Below, in pieces: positions 8,288 through 17,327 of a stretch of 64,000 nt of DNA. The stretch spans positions 85,879 through 149,878 of the forward strand of contig CATXDC010000007.1 in assembly GCA_958366985.1 (NCBI GenBank). Direction: 5' to 3'. The position numbers were made by a program, and so were the translations under genes. The stretch is from an uncultured Oscillospiraceae bacterium (GTDB lineage: Bacteria > Bacillota > Clostridia > Oscillospirales > Acutalibacteraceae). Within the stretch, counting starts at the first letter, position 1. Every line of letters starts with the position of its first letter. The notes below the pieces were generated by a model that made no database searches, was not told the DNA's origin, and saw only the letters and a program-made list of their open reading frames with translations.

Positions 8288-9196
8288 TCAGTCCTCCATG
8301 AGCTTTACGAGAACTGCTTTCTGTGCGTGAAGTCTGTTTTCTGCCTCGTCGAAAATCTCATCTGCATGAGCTTCAAAAACCTCAGCGGTGATTTCCTCGC
8401 CTCTGTGAGCCGGCAGGCAGTGCTGTACCATGCAGTCTGCCTTTGCAACTGAAAGAAGTTCATCGTTTACCTGATAGATTCCCTCAAATGCCTTGCGGCG
8501 CTGCTGTGCTTCGCCCTCCTGACCCATTGATGACCAGACATCGGTAAAGATAACATCTGCATCCTTTGCTGCCTCTTTGGGATCACGGCAAAGGGTGAAG
8601 TTACCAGTGGGAACAGCGTAATTAAGCACATCCTCATGGGGCTCATATCCCTCGGGGCAGGCAACGCTGACAGTCATGCCCATTTTAAGTCCGCCTACAA
8701 TAAGGGAGTTTGCCATATTGTTTCCGTCGCCGATATAGCACATCTTAAGTCCCTGAAGCTTGCCCTTATGCTCTCTTACAGTGAGAAGGTCTGCAAGAAC
8801 CTGACAGGGATGACAGAAATCAGTAAGACCGTTAATAACAGGAATTGAGCCGTATTTTGCAAGGCTTTCAACTTCACTCTGTTCAAAGGTTCTTATCATA
8901 ATACCGTCAATATACCTTGAAAGTACCCTTGCTGTATCTTCAACAGGCTCTCCTCTGCCTATCTGTAAATCGGATGCGCTGAGAAACAGTGCGTATCCGC
9001 CAAGCTGATACATACCTGTTTCAAAGGAAACACGGGTTCTTGTAGAAGCTTTCTGGAAAATCATACCTAAAGTTTTGCCCTCAAGGCGATGGTGCTTAAT
9101 GCCGTTTTTCTGCTCGTATTTGAGCTGGTCGGCAAGATTCAGAAGCTCGGTTATTTCCTCAGTTGTAAGGTCGAGCATTTTAAGAAGATGCTTCAT
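8288..9196 (-). CDS. argF: Ornithine carbamoyltransferase
   Basis: A 302-residue enzyme that makes citrulline from ornithine and carbamoyl phosphate, sixth step of arginine synthesis. The carbamoyl-phosphate signature STRTR is at residues 52-56, HPCQ near 133, and the ornithine loop HCLPAHRGEE near 262. Length is normal for ArgF. It is the last gene of the leftward arginine cluster, 15 bases after argD, with an AAAGGA ribosome site, and is followed by a strong terminator. Because it sits among argDBJCHG it is the anabolic rather than the arginine-deiminase type. Confidence 0.97.
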   Translation of the reverse strand: MKHLLKMLDLTTEEITELLNLADQLKYEQKNGIKHHRLEGKTLGMIFQKASTRTRVSFETGMYQLGGYALFLSASDLQIGRGEPVEDTARVLSRYIDGIMIRTFEQSEVESLAKYGSIPVINGLTDFCHPCQVLADLLTVREHKGKLQGLKMCYIGDGNNMANSLIVGGLKMGMTVSVACPEGYEPHEDVLNYAVPTGNFTLCRDPKEAAKDADVIFTDVWSSMGQEGEAQQRRKAFEGIYQVNDELLSVAKADCMVQHCLPAHRGEEITAEVFEAHADEIFDEAENRLHAQKAVLVKLMED

Positions 9197-9211
9197 TTTA
9201 AGTCAGTCCTT

Positions 9212-10387
9212 TCAGTTGTTTTCTATTACGCTTTTGAGTATTTCCATACCCTCATCAATTTCATCATAGGTTATTACAAGAGGAGGAAGGAAACGGAGAA
9301 GTGTCTTTGCAGTGAGAACAAGAAGCCCCTTTTCCACGCACTTTGCCGCAACGTCGGCAGCAGTTCCATTTTCCAGCTCTGCACCCAGCATAAGTCCCTC
9401 GCCTCTTACAGACTTGATGCCGTCTATTTTAAGAAGCTGAGATTTGAAATACTCTCCCTTTGCCCTCACCTTTGTGAGAAATTCGGGAGTGAGTCTTTCG
9501 AGAACCTGCAAAGCACCGGCACATACTACGGGATTTGCTCCGAAAGTTGTACCGTGAGTTCCCTTTGTGAGAACATTGGCGCATTTTTCACCGGCAAGAC
9601 ACGCTCCTATGGGAAGTCCTCCGCCAAGGCCTTTGGCACTGGTGAGAATATCCGGTTTTACTCCGAAATGCTCCCATGCATAAAGTTTTCCGGTTCTGCC
9701 GACGCCTGTCTGAACTTCGTCGAAAATAAGAAGAATATCCTTTTGGGCCAAAAACTCAGCAGCGGCTTTTACATACTCTTTATCGAGGGGCATTACTCCG
9801 CCCTCGCCCTGAATGGGCTCCATTACAACGGCGCATACTGTATCATCAACAGCCTCTTTGAGAGCTTCAAGGTTATTTGCCTCGGCATATGCAAAGCCCT
9901 CAGGGAACGGGAAAAAGTAGTTATGGAAAACATCCTGACCTGTTGCCGCAAGGGTTGCCATAGTTCTGCCGTGGAATGAGTTAACAAGTGTGATGACCTT
10001 TCCTCTGCCCTCACCGTAATGGTCAAAGCTGTATTTTCTTGCTATTTTAATGGCGCATTCGTTTGCCTCAGCTCCTGAGTTGCAAAAGAGCACTTTCTCA
10101 AAGCCTGCCATCTCGCAGAGCTTTTCCGCAAGGAGGGCAGAAGGTTCATTATAGTAAAGGTTTGAAATATGCTGAAGCTTTGCCGCCTGTCCTGCAACTG
10201 CATCTACCCATGCGGCATCTGCGTAACCCAGAGAGTTTACACCGATTCCGCTAGTGAAATCTATATATTTCTTGCCTTCACTGTCCGTGAGGGTTGCGCT
10301 CTTTCCCTTTTCAGGAGCGGCATTAAACCTGCCGTAAGTCGCCATAAAGTATTTATCGGCTTTTGCCTTTATTGTTTCAAAATCCAT
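9212..10387 (-). CDS. argD: Acetylornithine aminotransferase
   Basis: A 391-residue class-III PLP aminotransferase that converts N-acetylglutamate semialdehyde to N-acetylornithine with glutamate as donor. Recognisable blocks: YIDFTSGIGVNSLGYA, the FCNSGAEANECAIK phosphate-binding stretch, LIFDEVQTGVGRTGKLYAWE, and the cofactor lysine in DILTSAKGLGGGLPIGA. Length is normal. The start follows AAAAAGGACTTGATGAA. It lies between argB (21 bases upstream) and argF (15 bases downstream). The lysine pathway DapC reaction is a possible side activity of this family. Confidence 0.96.
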   Translation of the reverse strand: MDFETIKAKADKYFMATYGRFNAAPEKGKSATLTDSEGKKYIDFTSGIGVNSLGYADAAWVDAVAGQAAKLQHISNLYYNEPSALLAEKLCEMAGFEKVLFCNSGAEANECAIKIARKYSFDHYGEGRGKVITLVNSFHGRTMATLAATGQDVFHNYFFPFPEGFAYAEANNLEALKEAVDDTVCAVVMEPIQGEGGVMPLDKEYVKAAAEFLAQKDILLIFDEVQTGVGRTGKLYAWEHFGVKPDILTSAKGLGGGLPIGACLAGEKCANVLTKGTHGTTFGANPVVCAGALQVLERLTPEFLTKVRAKGEYFKSQLLKIDGIKSVRGEGLMLGAELENGTAADVAAKCVEKGLLVLTAKTLLRFLPPLVITYDEIDEGMEILKSVIENN

Positions 10388-10408
10388 TTCATCAAGTCCT
10401 TTTTATAA

Positions 10409-11269
10409 TTAAAGGAACATTGTTCCTATACCTTCATCGGTAAGCATTTCCATAAGTATTGAGTGAGGTATGCGTCCGTCGATAATATGGGCTCTGTGAA
10501 CGCCTCTTCTGACAGCTTCCACACAGCAATCAATTTTCGGAATCATACCGCCGCAGATAACTCCCTGATTTTTAAGAGCCTGCACTTCACTGACGTTTAC
10601 AACGGAAATAAGGGTGCTTTCGTCGTCCTTATCTCTTAAAAGTCCTCTTACATCGGTCATCAAAAGGAGCTTTTCCGCATGGAGCGCTGAGGCGATTTTT
10701 GCCGCCGCAGTATCTGCATTGATGTTGTAAACCTCTCCGTTTTCTCCCCCTGCGACAGTTGAGATAACGGGTATATATCCCTTTGAAATGACGTCCGTTA
10801 CGGGAGTTACATCAACGTCGGTGATTTCACCTACAAAGCCCAGTTCGCCCTCTCCAAGCTGCTTCGCTTTGAGAAGTCCGCCGTCAAGGCCGCAAAGGCC
10901 GATTGCCTTTCCCTTATGTGCTCCCAAAAGCTGCACAAGGCTTTTATTGACTTTACCGGCAAGAACCATCTGAACAATATCAACGGTTTCTTCGTCAGTG
11001 TATCTAAGACCGTTTACGAATTTGCTCTCCTTGCCGATTTTTTTAAGCATATCGTTTATTTCGGGACCGCCGCCGTGTACGAGGACAACGTTTATGCCTA
11101 CAAGAGAGAGAAGAACTATATCGGTCATAACCGCTTCTTTAAGCTCTTCGTTTATCATTGCGTTTCCGCCGTACTTTATAACTACGGTTTTATTGTAATA
11201 TTTCTGAATATAGGGCAAAGCCTGCACAAGGACATTTGCCCTGTCCTGATTTTCTATATTTTCAAGCAT
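10409..11269 (-). CDS. argB: Acetylglutamate kinase
   Basis: A 286-residue amino-acid kinase family enzyme that phosphorylates N-acetylglutamate. The N-terminal VIKYGGNAM and LVHGGGPEINDML are the substrate and ATP loops; GLCGLDGGLLKAKQL and INADTAAAKIASAL follow. An N-terminal extension of about 25 residues (LVQALPYIQKYYNKTV) is the kinked helix seen in arginine-inhibited hexameric enzymes, so feedback inhibition by arginine is likely, consistent with an ArgJ-based cyclic pathway. The start follows GGCGGGTGTTAGG. It lies 31 bases downstream of argJ. Confidence 0.96.
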   Translation of the reverse strand: MLENIENQDRANVLVQALPYIQKYYNKTVVIKYGGNAMINEELKEAVMTDIVLLSLVGINVVLVHGGGPEINDMLKKIGKESKFVNGLRYTDEETVDIVQMVLAGKVNKSLVQLLGAHKGKAIGLCGLDGGLLKAKQLGEGELGFVGEITDVDVTPVTDVISKGYIPVISTVAGGENGEVYNINADTAAAKIASALHAEKLLLMTDVRGLLRDKDDESTLISVVNVSEVQALKNQGVICGGMIPKIDCCVEAVRRGVHRAHIIDGRIPHSILMEMLTDEGIGTMFL

Positions 11270-11300
11270 CCTAACACCCGCCTAAAATCAGACACCCTTA

Positions 11301-12518
11301 TCAGGTTCTGTAATCGCCGTTTATTTTAACGTAATCATAAGTGAGATCGCAGCCGTAGGCACAGGCCTCAGCTTCGCCGTCCATAAGGGTTACATCAATT
11401 GTAATTTCATCCTCAGAGAGAACCTTTTTAGCAATCTCCTCGCTGAACTCGATTCCTGCACCCATACGGCAGACTTCACATTCTCCTGCCGCTGACTTAA
11501 AGGAAACTCCCGCCTTTGTAACGTCAATATCTGCGCCGCAGTAACCCATAGCGCAAAGAACACGTCCCCAGTTGGCGTCTGAGCCGAACATTGCCGCTTT
11601 TACAAGAGCGGAACAAATTACGCTTTTAGCTACTTTTTTAGCTGTCTCTTTATCCTTTGCGCCTTTAACAGAGCACATTACAAGCTTTGTAGCTCCCTCT
11701 CCGTCCTTTGCCATTGCTCTTGCAAGGCTGATGCAGATATCTTTGAGAGCTGCGGCAAGCACCTTGAAACTTTCGTTTTCGCTGTCTATATACTCATTTT
11801 CGCAAAGACCTGAAGCCAGTACGCAAACTGTGTCGTTTGTAGAGGTATCTCCGTCAACGCTGAGCATATTGAAGCTGTCGGAAACTGCTGCTTTAAGAGC
11901 AGCCTGAAGCATTTCCGGGGAAATATTGCAGTCGGTGGTGATAAATCCCAGCATTGTAGCCATATTGGGATGTATCATGCCTGAGCCCTTTGAAATTGCG
12001 CCAATTTTGCATTCTTTGCCGCCCAGTTCAAAGGACACTGCAAACTCTTTTTTTACTGTATCGGTAGTCATAATTGCCTGAGCTGCGCTGTCGGAACCGT
12101 TTTCGGAAAGTCCCTTTACAAGCTCATCAATGCCTTTCTCAATAGGCTCAAGGCTCAAAGGCTGACCAATAACACCTGTTGAAGCGACTACCATGTTTTC
12201 CGGGGAAATACCAAGAGCATCGGCTGCTATTTTACCCATACCCACAGCTTTTTCCATTCCGTCTGCGTTGCATGTATTGGCAATGCCGCTGTTGCAGATA
12301 ATCGCCTGAGCCTTGCCGTCTTTAAGATTTTCCTTAGTAAGGGTTACGGGAGCTCCGCAGACAAGGTTCTGAGTATAAACGCCTGCGGCAGTACATTCCT
12401 TTTCGCAGTAAATAAGGGCAAGGTCCTTTTTTGATTTATTCTTTCTAATTCCGCAGTGTATACCGTTTGCTTTAAATCCTTTAGGAGCGGTTACGCCGCC
12501 GTCTATGTATGTTATCAT
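11301..12518 (-). CDS. argJ: Bifunctional glutamate N-acetyltransferase / acetyl-CoA synthase ArgJ
   Basis: A 405-residue enzyme that recycles acetyl from N-acetylornithine to glutamate. It is made as a precursor that cuts itself at the conserved Ala-Thr bond; the MIHPNMATMLGFITTD motif with this bond is present near residue 180, so alpha and beta chains are expected. The terminal CDLTYDYVKINGDYRT is typical. No separate argA or argE is visible in the cluster, which agrees with the cyclic route; whether it is mono- or bifunctional cannot be read reliably. The gene lies 28 bases after the small membrane-protein gene. Confidence 0.95.
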   Translation of the reverse strand: MITYIDGGVTAPKGFKANGIHCGIRKNKSKKDLALIYCEKECTAAGVYTQNLVCGAPVTLTKENLKDGKAQAIICNSGIANTCNADGMEKAVGMGKIAADALGISPENMVVASTGVIGQPLSLEPIEKGIDELVKGLSENGSDSAAQAIMTTDTVKKEFAVSFELGGKECKIGAISKGSGMIHPNMATMLGFITTDCNISPEMLQAALKAAVSDSFNMLSVDGDTSTNDTVCVLASGLCENEYIDSENESFKVLAAALKDICISLARAMAKDGEGATKLVMCSVKGAKDKETAKKVAKSVICSALVKAAMFGSDANWGRVLCAMGYCGADIDVTKAGVSFKSAAGECEVCRMGAGIEFSEEIAKKVLSEDEITIDVTLMDGEAEACAYGCDLTYDYVKINGDYRT

Positions 12519-12546
12519 CTTTATTTCACATCCGTTCGCCTTAAAA

Positions 12547-12837
12547 TCAGTCTTTCTTTTTGCGGCTCAGCGCCAAAGAGCCAAAGCCGCTTATTATCGC
12601 CATATAAAATCCAAGATCATAGAAAAATCCGGTGTTGTTCACTTCATAGATTCTCGCATCGGTAAAAATTGACAGTACAAGGGAAATCGGGGCAATCCAG
12701 CCGTGCCATATGCCGCTGAAAAATCCCGCAGGTGTGTCTGAGGGCACATTGGAGGGAATGCAGCCTGTAAGCATTGTAATAAGAAGCACTGCGGAAATAC
12801 CCGCCCATATGATCTTCACAACTCTTTTACTGTTCAT
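12547..12837 (-). CDS. Small lipoprotein-like membrane protein inside the arginine cluster
   Basis: A 96-residue protein of unknown function. Residues 7-25 are hydrophobic and end in a lipobox-like LTGC (Cys26 by sequence), and a second hydrophobic region (about 44-58) and third (about 72-88) follow, ending in a positive RKKKD tail. It could be a lipoprotein or a three-helix membrane protein. The ATG follows GAGAAAGGTGATTTT and the gene is tightly spaced: 25 bases after argC and 28 before argJ, so it is cotranscribed with arginine biosynthesis. Its presence there suggests, but does not show, a link to amino-acid export, uptake or sensing. Confidence 0.75.
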   Translation of the reverse strand: MNSKRVVKIIWAGISAVLLITMLTGCIPSNVPSDTPAGFFSGIWHGWIAPISLVLSIFTDARIYEVNNTGFFYDLGFYMAIISGFGSLALSRKKKD

Positions 12838-12862
12838 AAAATCACCTTTCTCTTTAAAAGGC

Positions 12863-13897
12863 TCAGAATGAAGTGGGAACCATTGTAAGACCGGTTTTTT
12901 CGGGAAGTGAGAAAAGTATGTTCATATTCTGCACCGCCTGACCGGCAGCACCCTTAACCATATTGTCAATGGCGCTGACAATTATCAGGGTATTTGTTCT
13001 TTCATCCATGTGAAGAGAGATGTCGCAGAAATTGCTGCATTTAACATTTCTGAGGTTTGCAACCTTTCCTTCACCCATGACCCTTACAAAATATTCGTCC
13101 CCGTAAGCTTTTTCATAAGCCTTTCTTATTTCTTCCATTGTAACACCATTTTTGAGATGTGCATAGATTGTGGAAACAATTCCCCTGTTTACAGGAAGAA
13201 GATGAGGCACGAAAAGCACATTGAGCTTTTCCCCGGAAATCTTTGAAAGAGTCTGCTCGATTTCGGGAGTGTGACGGTGAGCGGCTATTTTATAGGGAGA
13301 AAAAGCCTCGTTGCAGGAGGGATAATGGGTTGTTTCGGAAAGTCCTCTGCCCGCTCCTGTAACACCTGACTTTGAATCGATTATAATTCCGTCGGTGCTG
13401 ACAAATCCGTTTTTAAGAGCCGGATAAAGTCCCAGAGCAATGCTTGTGGGATAGCAGCCGGGGTTTGCGATAACGTCGGTTTTGGCTATATCAGCTCTAA
13501 AAAGCTCCGGCAGTCCGTAAACAGCTTTTTCATGGAGCTCATGGCAGATATAGCTTCCGCCGTACCACTCTTTATAATCCTCTTCGCTTTCAAGTCTGAA
13601 ATCAGCGCCGAGGTCTATAAACTTAACATTTTTCTTGCTGCATTTTTCCGCAAACTCCTGTGAGATTCCGTGCTGAACACAGGCGAAAACTATATCGCTT
13701 GCATCAATAACGGTTTCAGCATCTGTGCAGACCATATCGCACACACCATAGAGGGACGGATAAACCTCACTTATGGGTTTTCCCTCAAAGCTTACGGAGC
13801 AGACTCCGGAAATTTCAGCTTCCGGATGATTTATAAGTATGCGTACAAGCTCTGCTCCCGCATAGCCTGTTGCGCCTATTATTCCTGCCTTTATCAT
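12863..13897 (-). CDS. argC: N-acetyl-gamma-glutamyl-phosphate reductase
   Basis: A 344-residue NADPH-dependent reductase, third step of the acetylated arginine route. GIIGATGYAGAELVRIL is the dinucleotide loop, IANPGCYPTSIALGLYPAL carries the catalytic cysteine near residue 147, and the substrate-binding SGVTGAGRGLSE and PHLLPVNRGI blocks follow. Length is that of the long bacterial type. The ATG follows CAAAGGACTGATATAGA, six bases after the argH stop. Confidence 0.96.
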   Translation of the reverse strand: MIKAGIIGATGYAGAELVRILINHPEAEISGVCSVSFEGKPISEVYPSLYGVCDMVCTDAETVIDASDIVFACVQHGISQEFAEKCSKKNVKFIDLGADFRLESEEDYKEWYGGSYICHELHEKAVYGLPELFRADIAKTDVIANPGCYPTSIALGLYPALKNGFVSTDGIIIDSKSGVTGAGRGLSETTHYPSCNEAFSPYKIAAHRHTPEIEQTLSKISGEKLNVLFVPHLLPVNRGIVSTIYAHLKNGVTMEEIRKAYEKAYGDEYFVRVMGEGKVANLRNVKCSNFCDISLHMDERTNTLIIVSAIDNMVKGAAGQAVQNMNILFSLPEKTGLTMVPTSF

Positions 13898-13903
13898 TCT
13901 ATA

Positions 13904-15280
13904 TCAGTCCTTTGTAAGTATCTTTTTAACTTCCTCTGCCTGTTTGGAGACATTTTCCGAAGCAGGTCCGCCGAGGGAAAGTCTGCGCTGTACGCAGTTA
14001 TCGAGGTTTATTGCATCATATACTCCCTCGTCAAAATCGGGACAAATTGCTTTGTATTCATCCAGAGGAAGCTCCTCCAGGGTTGTACCCAGAGAAATGC
14101 ACTTTGCAACCAGCATACCGGTGATTTTATATGCGTCACGGAAAGGTATACCCTTACCTACAAGCCAGTCGGCGCAGTCGGTGGCGTTGATGAATCCGCC
14201 GGCAGCGGCCTTACGCATATTCTTTTCAAGAACGGTCATTGTATCAATCATGGGAATGAAAGCTGTAAGGCACATTTTTACTGTATCGAATGCATCAAAA
14301 ATTGCCTCTTTATCCTCCTGCATATCTTTGTTATATGCAAGGGGCAGACCTTTCATAACTGTTAAAAGAGTCATAAGGTCGCCGAAAACCCTGCCTGATT
14401 TACCCCTTACAAGCTCTGCTATATCGGGGTTCTTTTTCTGAGGCATGATGCTGGAACCTGTTGAGAATGCGTCGTCAAGCTCGATGAACTTGAATTCCCA
14501 TGAGCACCAGAGAATTATTTCCTCGGAAAAACGTGAAAGATGAACCATTGCAAGGGAAAGAGCTGAGGCAAGCTCTATGCAGAAATCCCTGTCGGATACG
14601 CCGTCAAGGGAGTTAAGGCAGTTGCCGTCAAAGCCCAGCCTCTCAGCGGATATGCTTCTGTCTGTCTTATAGGTTGTACCCGCTAAAGCACAGCAGCCAA
14701 GGGGTGAATAATTCATCCTCTTTGCGGCGTCGCTGAGCCTTTCTATATCACGGGTGAACATCCATGCATATGCCATAAGGTGATGACCAAAAGTAATGGG
14801 CTGTGCTCTCTGAAGGTGGGTGTATCCCGGCATTACGACGTTTTTGTTTTCCTCGGCCTTTTTGCAGAGAACCTCACAAAGCTCTTTAAGCTGAGCTTTT
14901 ACGCCCTCGCATTCCTTTCTCAGAAAAAGACGTATATCAAGGGCAACCTGGTCGTTACGGCTTCTTGCTGTATGAAGTCGCTTGCCTGCATCCCCTTTTC
15001 GCTTTGTAAGCTCACCCTCAATAAAGGTGTGTATATCCTCTGCGTCCGGGTCAATGGGAAGCTTGCCGGAAATTATATCCTCTTTTATCTCCCCAAGTCC
15101 CTCTATAATGCTCTGCATATCCTCTGCTGAGATTATTCCGCAGGCACCGAGCATGGTTGCATGAGCCACACTGCCCTCTATATCTTCCTGAAACATTCTG
15201 CTGTCAAAGGCTATTGATGAGTTAAAATCGTTTGTCTTTTTGTCAACTTCTTTTGAAAAACGTCCTGTCCAGAGCTTCAT
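13904..15280 (-). CDS. argH: Argininosuccinate lyase
   Basis: A 458-residue fumarase-superfamily enzyme, last step of arginine synthesis, splitting argininosuccinate into arginine and fumarate. LWTGRFSKEVD at the start, HTARSRNDQVALDIRLFL near residue 105, and the superfamily signature GSSIMPQKKNPD near 275 are all present. Length is normal. The ATG follows TTAAGGAGGACAGAC. A weak terminator-like hairpin lies in the 76-base gap after argG, so argG may be expressed at a higher level than the rest. Confidence 0.97.
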   Translation of the reverse strand: MKLWTGRFSKEVDKKTNDFNSSIAFDSRMFQEDIEGSVAHATMLGACGIISAEDMQSIIEGLGEIKEDIISGKLPIDPDAEDIHTFIEGELTKRKGDAGKRLHTARSRNDQVALDIRLFLRKECEGVKAQLKELCEVLCKKAEENKNVVMPGYTHLQRAQPITFGHHLMAYAWMFTRDIERLSDAAKRMNYSPLGCCALAGTTYKTDRSISAERLGFDGNCLNSLDGVSDRDFCIELASALSLAMVHLSRFSEEIILWCSWEFKFIELDDAFSTGSSIMPQKKNPDIAELVRGKSGRVFGDLMTLLTVMKGLPLAYNKDMQEDKEAIFDAFDTVKMCLTAFIPMIDTMTVLEKNMRKAAAGGFINATDCADWLVGKGIPFRDAYKITGMLVAKCISLGTTLEELPLDEYKAICPDFDEGVYDAINLDNCVQRRLSLGGPASENVSKQAEEVKKILTKD

Positions 15281-15307
15281 GTCTGTCCTCCTTAAAACTG
15301 CCTTTAT

Positions 15308-15337
15308 GGAAAACAGGGTGCGGACTTAGCGCACCCC
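15308..15337 (-). terminator. Weak terminator or attenuator between argG and argH
   Basis: Minus strand: GGGTGCG, 7-base loop, CGCACCC, then TGTTTTCC. The stem is good but the T-run is interrupted, so partial read-through is likely. Confidence 0.5.
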
Positions 15338-15356
15338 GATTTATTCTTATTGCTTC

Positions 15357-16583
15357 TTATTTGCCCTCGCGCTGTGCATCAAGAAGAGCCTTAACCTTAA
15401 TGGGAAGTCCGAAGAGATTGATGAATCCTGCGGAATCTGTCTGATCGTAAACATCGTCCTCATCGAAGGTTGCGAAAGCCTCGCTGTAAAGGGTGTAGGG
15501 TGAAGTTACGCCTGCGTTGATGATGTTACCCTTATAAAGCTTGAGCTTTACGTCGCCTGTAACTGTCTCCTGAGTCTTGTCAACGAAAGCCTGGAGAGAC
15601 TCACGGAGAGGAGTGAACCACTGACCGAAGTAAACAAGCTCTGCATAACGGTTTGCAACAAGCTCCTTGTAGTGCTGTGTATCCCTGTCGAGAGTGATTG
15701 TCTCAAGAACCTGATGTGCCCTGTAAAGGATTGTTCCGCCGGGAGTTTCATATACGCCCCTTGACTTCATACCTACAAGACGGTTTTCAACGAGATCTGC
15801 AAGACCGATGCCGTTTGCTCCGCCAAGCTCGTTGAGCTTCTTTACAATTTCAACGGGCTCCATTTTCTCGCCGTCAATTGCAACTGCGTTGCCCTTTTCA
15901 AAGGAGATTGTAACGTATGTGGGCTTATCGGGAGCCATTTCGGGAGAAACACCCATCTCAAGGAATCCGGGCTTATTGTACTGAGGCTCATTTGCCGGAT
16001 CTTCAAGGTCAAGTCCCTCATGGGAAAGATGCCAGAGGTTCTTATCCTTTGAGTAGTTTGTCTCACGGTTTATCTTAAGAGGAATGTTATGCTTCTCAGC
16101 ATATTCAATCTCATCTTCACGGGACTTGAAATCCCAGATACGCCAGGGTGCGATGATCTCCATATCAGGTGCAAAAGCCTTTATTGTAAGCTCGAAACGA
16201 ACCTGATCGTTACCCTTGCCTGTGCAGCCGTGGCAGATTGCATCTGCGCCCTCTGCCTTTGCAATTTCAACAATCCTCTTTGCAATTGCGGGACGTGCAA
16301 AGGATGTACCGAGAAGATAATCTCCCTCGTAAACAGCGCCTGCCCTTACTGTGGGATAAATGTAATCTTCAACGAACTCCTTGTTGAGATCTTCAATGTA
16401 GAGCTTTGAAGCGCCTGTTTTAAGAGCTTTCTCCTCAAGGCCGTCAAGCTCAGTTCCCTGTCCTACGTCGCCGGAAACTGCGATAACTTCACAGTTATTG
16501 TAGTTTTCCTTAAGCCACGGAATAATAATTGATGTATCAAGTCCGCCGGAATAGGCGAGAACAACCTTTTTAATCTCTTTCAT
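15357..16583 (-). CDS. argG: Argininosuccinate synthase
   Basis: A 408-residue enzyme that joins citrulline and aspartate with ATP. The N-terminal pyrophosphatase loop VVLAYSGGLDTSIIIPWL, GCTGKGNDQVRFELT near 120, and TNYSKDKNLWHLSHEGLDLEDP near 185 are diagnostic. ATG 16583 is chosen because AGGAGG lies 8 bases before it; ATG 16589 in the same frame is too close to the site. It is the first gene of the leftward arginine transcript and has a strong promoter with an ArgR-type box. Confidence 0.97.
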   Translation of the reverse strand: MKEIKKVVLAYSGGLDTSIIIPWLKENYNNCEVIAVSGDVGQGTELDGLEEKALKTGASKLYIEDLNKEFVEDYIYPTVRAGAVYEGDYLLGTSFARPAIAKRIVEIAKAEGADAICHGCTGKGNDQVRFELTIKAFAPDMEIIAPWRIWDFKSREDEIEYAEKHNIPLKINRETNYSKDKNLWHLSHEGLDLEDPANEPQYNKPGFLEMGVSPEMAPDKPTYVTISFEKGNAVAIDGEKMEPVEIVKKLNELGGANGIGLADLVENRLVGMKSRGVYETPGGTILYRAHQVLETITLDRDTQHYKELVANRYAELVYFGQWFTPLRESLQAFVDKTQETVTGDVKLKLYKGNIINAGVTSPYTLYSEAFATFDEDDVYDQTDSAGFINLFGLPIKVKALLDAQREGK

Positions 16584-16623
16584 TTTCATTTCCTCCTGAA
16601 CGTTTTGTGAATTTATATTCTGT

Positions 16624-16651
16624 ATTATACACCGTTTATGCATAAAATCAA
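16624..16651 (-). promoter_or_regulatory. Promoter of argG and the arginine operon
   Basis: Minus strand: TTGATT, a 16-base spacer, TATAAT. A half-matching ARG-box-like sequence (around 16636-16653) overlaps the -35 and spacer. Confidence 0.75.
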
Positions 16652-16658
16652 GTGTTTT

Positions 16659-16676
16659 TTTGCATAAATATTCAGA
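16659..16676. promoter_or_regulatory. ArgR operator (ARG box)
   Basis: An 18-base sequence that matches the tnTGnATwwwwATnCAna ArgR/AhrC consensus at every defined position (TTTGCATAAATATTCAGA). It sits 8 bases upstream of the argG -35, next to a weaker partner site overlapping the promoter, the usual paired arrangement for arginine-dependent repression. No argR gene is in the window. Confidence 0.75.
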
Positions 16677-16811
16677 AAGTTTATAAATTTGTGTATTTTA
16701 ATCACTTGCAAATGTTTAAACAGGTGTTTTTTATGCAAAGCTGTTTTAAAAGATGAAAAATTGTAGTATAATCTATTACATATTAGATGTGTTCAGAAAG
16801 GAGTCTGATTT

Positions 16812-17318
16812 ATGAAAGGTTTTAAAGAAGTAAATATACGTGAAATAAAGAAAAGTGTACAGGAAATGATATCTGACGACTGGATGCTCATTACAGCAGG
16901 CGATGAAAGCGGCTGGAACACCATGACGGCAAGCTGGGGCGGTCTCGGAGAAATCTGGGGCAAGGATGCAGCTTTTGCATTTATACGTCCTCAGAGATAC
17001 ACTCTTGGTTTTGTGGAAAAATCAGGACTTTTCACACTGAGCTTTTTCGGCGGAAAATACAAGGATGAAATGAAAATCTGCGGCAGCAAGTCAGGCAGAG
17101 ATATAGACAAAGCCGCCGAAACGGGACTTAAACCTGTATTCACCGATTCCACAACGGGAATAGAACAGGCTGAGGTTATAATGGTATGCCGCACAATGGC
17201 GGTTCAGCAAATAGACCCGGAGGGATTCATAGATCCGTCAGTTATGAAATGGTATCCCGAAAAGGATTTCCACAAGGTATTCATCGGCGCAATTGAAAAG
17301 GTCTACGTTAAAGAATAA
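16812..17318 (+). CDS. Flavin reductase-like FMN-binding protein
   Basis: A 168-residue protein of the flavin-reductase/FMN split-barrel family. TMTASWGGLGEIWGKDAAFAFIRPQRYT is the FMN-binding block in this group (the serine after TA and the RPQRYT stretch contact flavin), followed by GLFTLSFFGGKYKDEMKICG. It has no membrane segment and is probably a cytoplasmic flavoprotein handling NAD(P)H or reduced flavin. The ATG follows AGAAAGGAGTCTGATTT. It is monocistronic, divergent from argG, with its own terminator. Confidence 0.8.
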   Translation: MKGFKEVNIREIKKSVQEMISDDWMLITAGDESGWNTMTASWGGLGEIWGKDAAFAFIRPQRYTLGFVEKSGLFTLSFFGGKYKDEMKICGSKSGRDIDKAAETGLKPVFTDSTTGIEQAEVIMVCRTMAVQQIDPEGFIDPSVMKWYPEKDFHKVFIGAIEKVYVKE

Positions 17319-17327
17319 TTAAAATAA

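Noticed and set aside
9089..9979. 296-codon plus-strand frame across argF and argD
   Set aside because: Antisense to two complete biosynthetic genes; composition is that of reverse-frame shadow with many Cys/Phe/Ser.
13670..14365. 231-codon plus-strand frame across argC and argH
   Set aside because: Antisense shadow of two intact enzymes; no ribosome site or family match.
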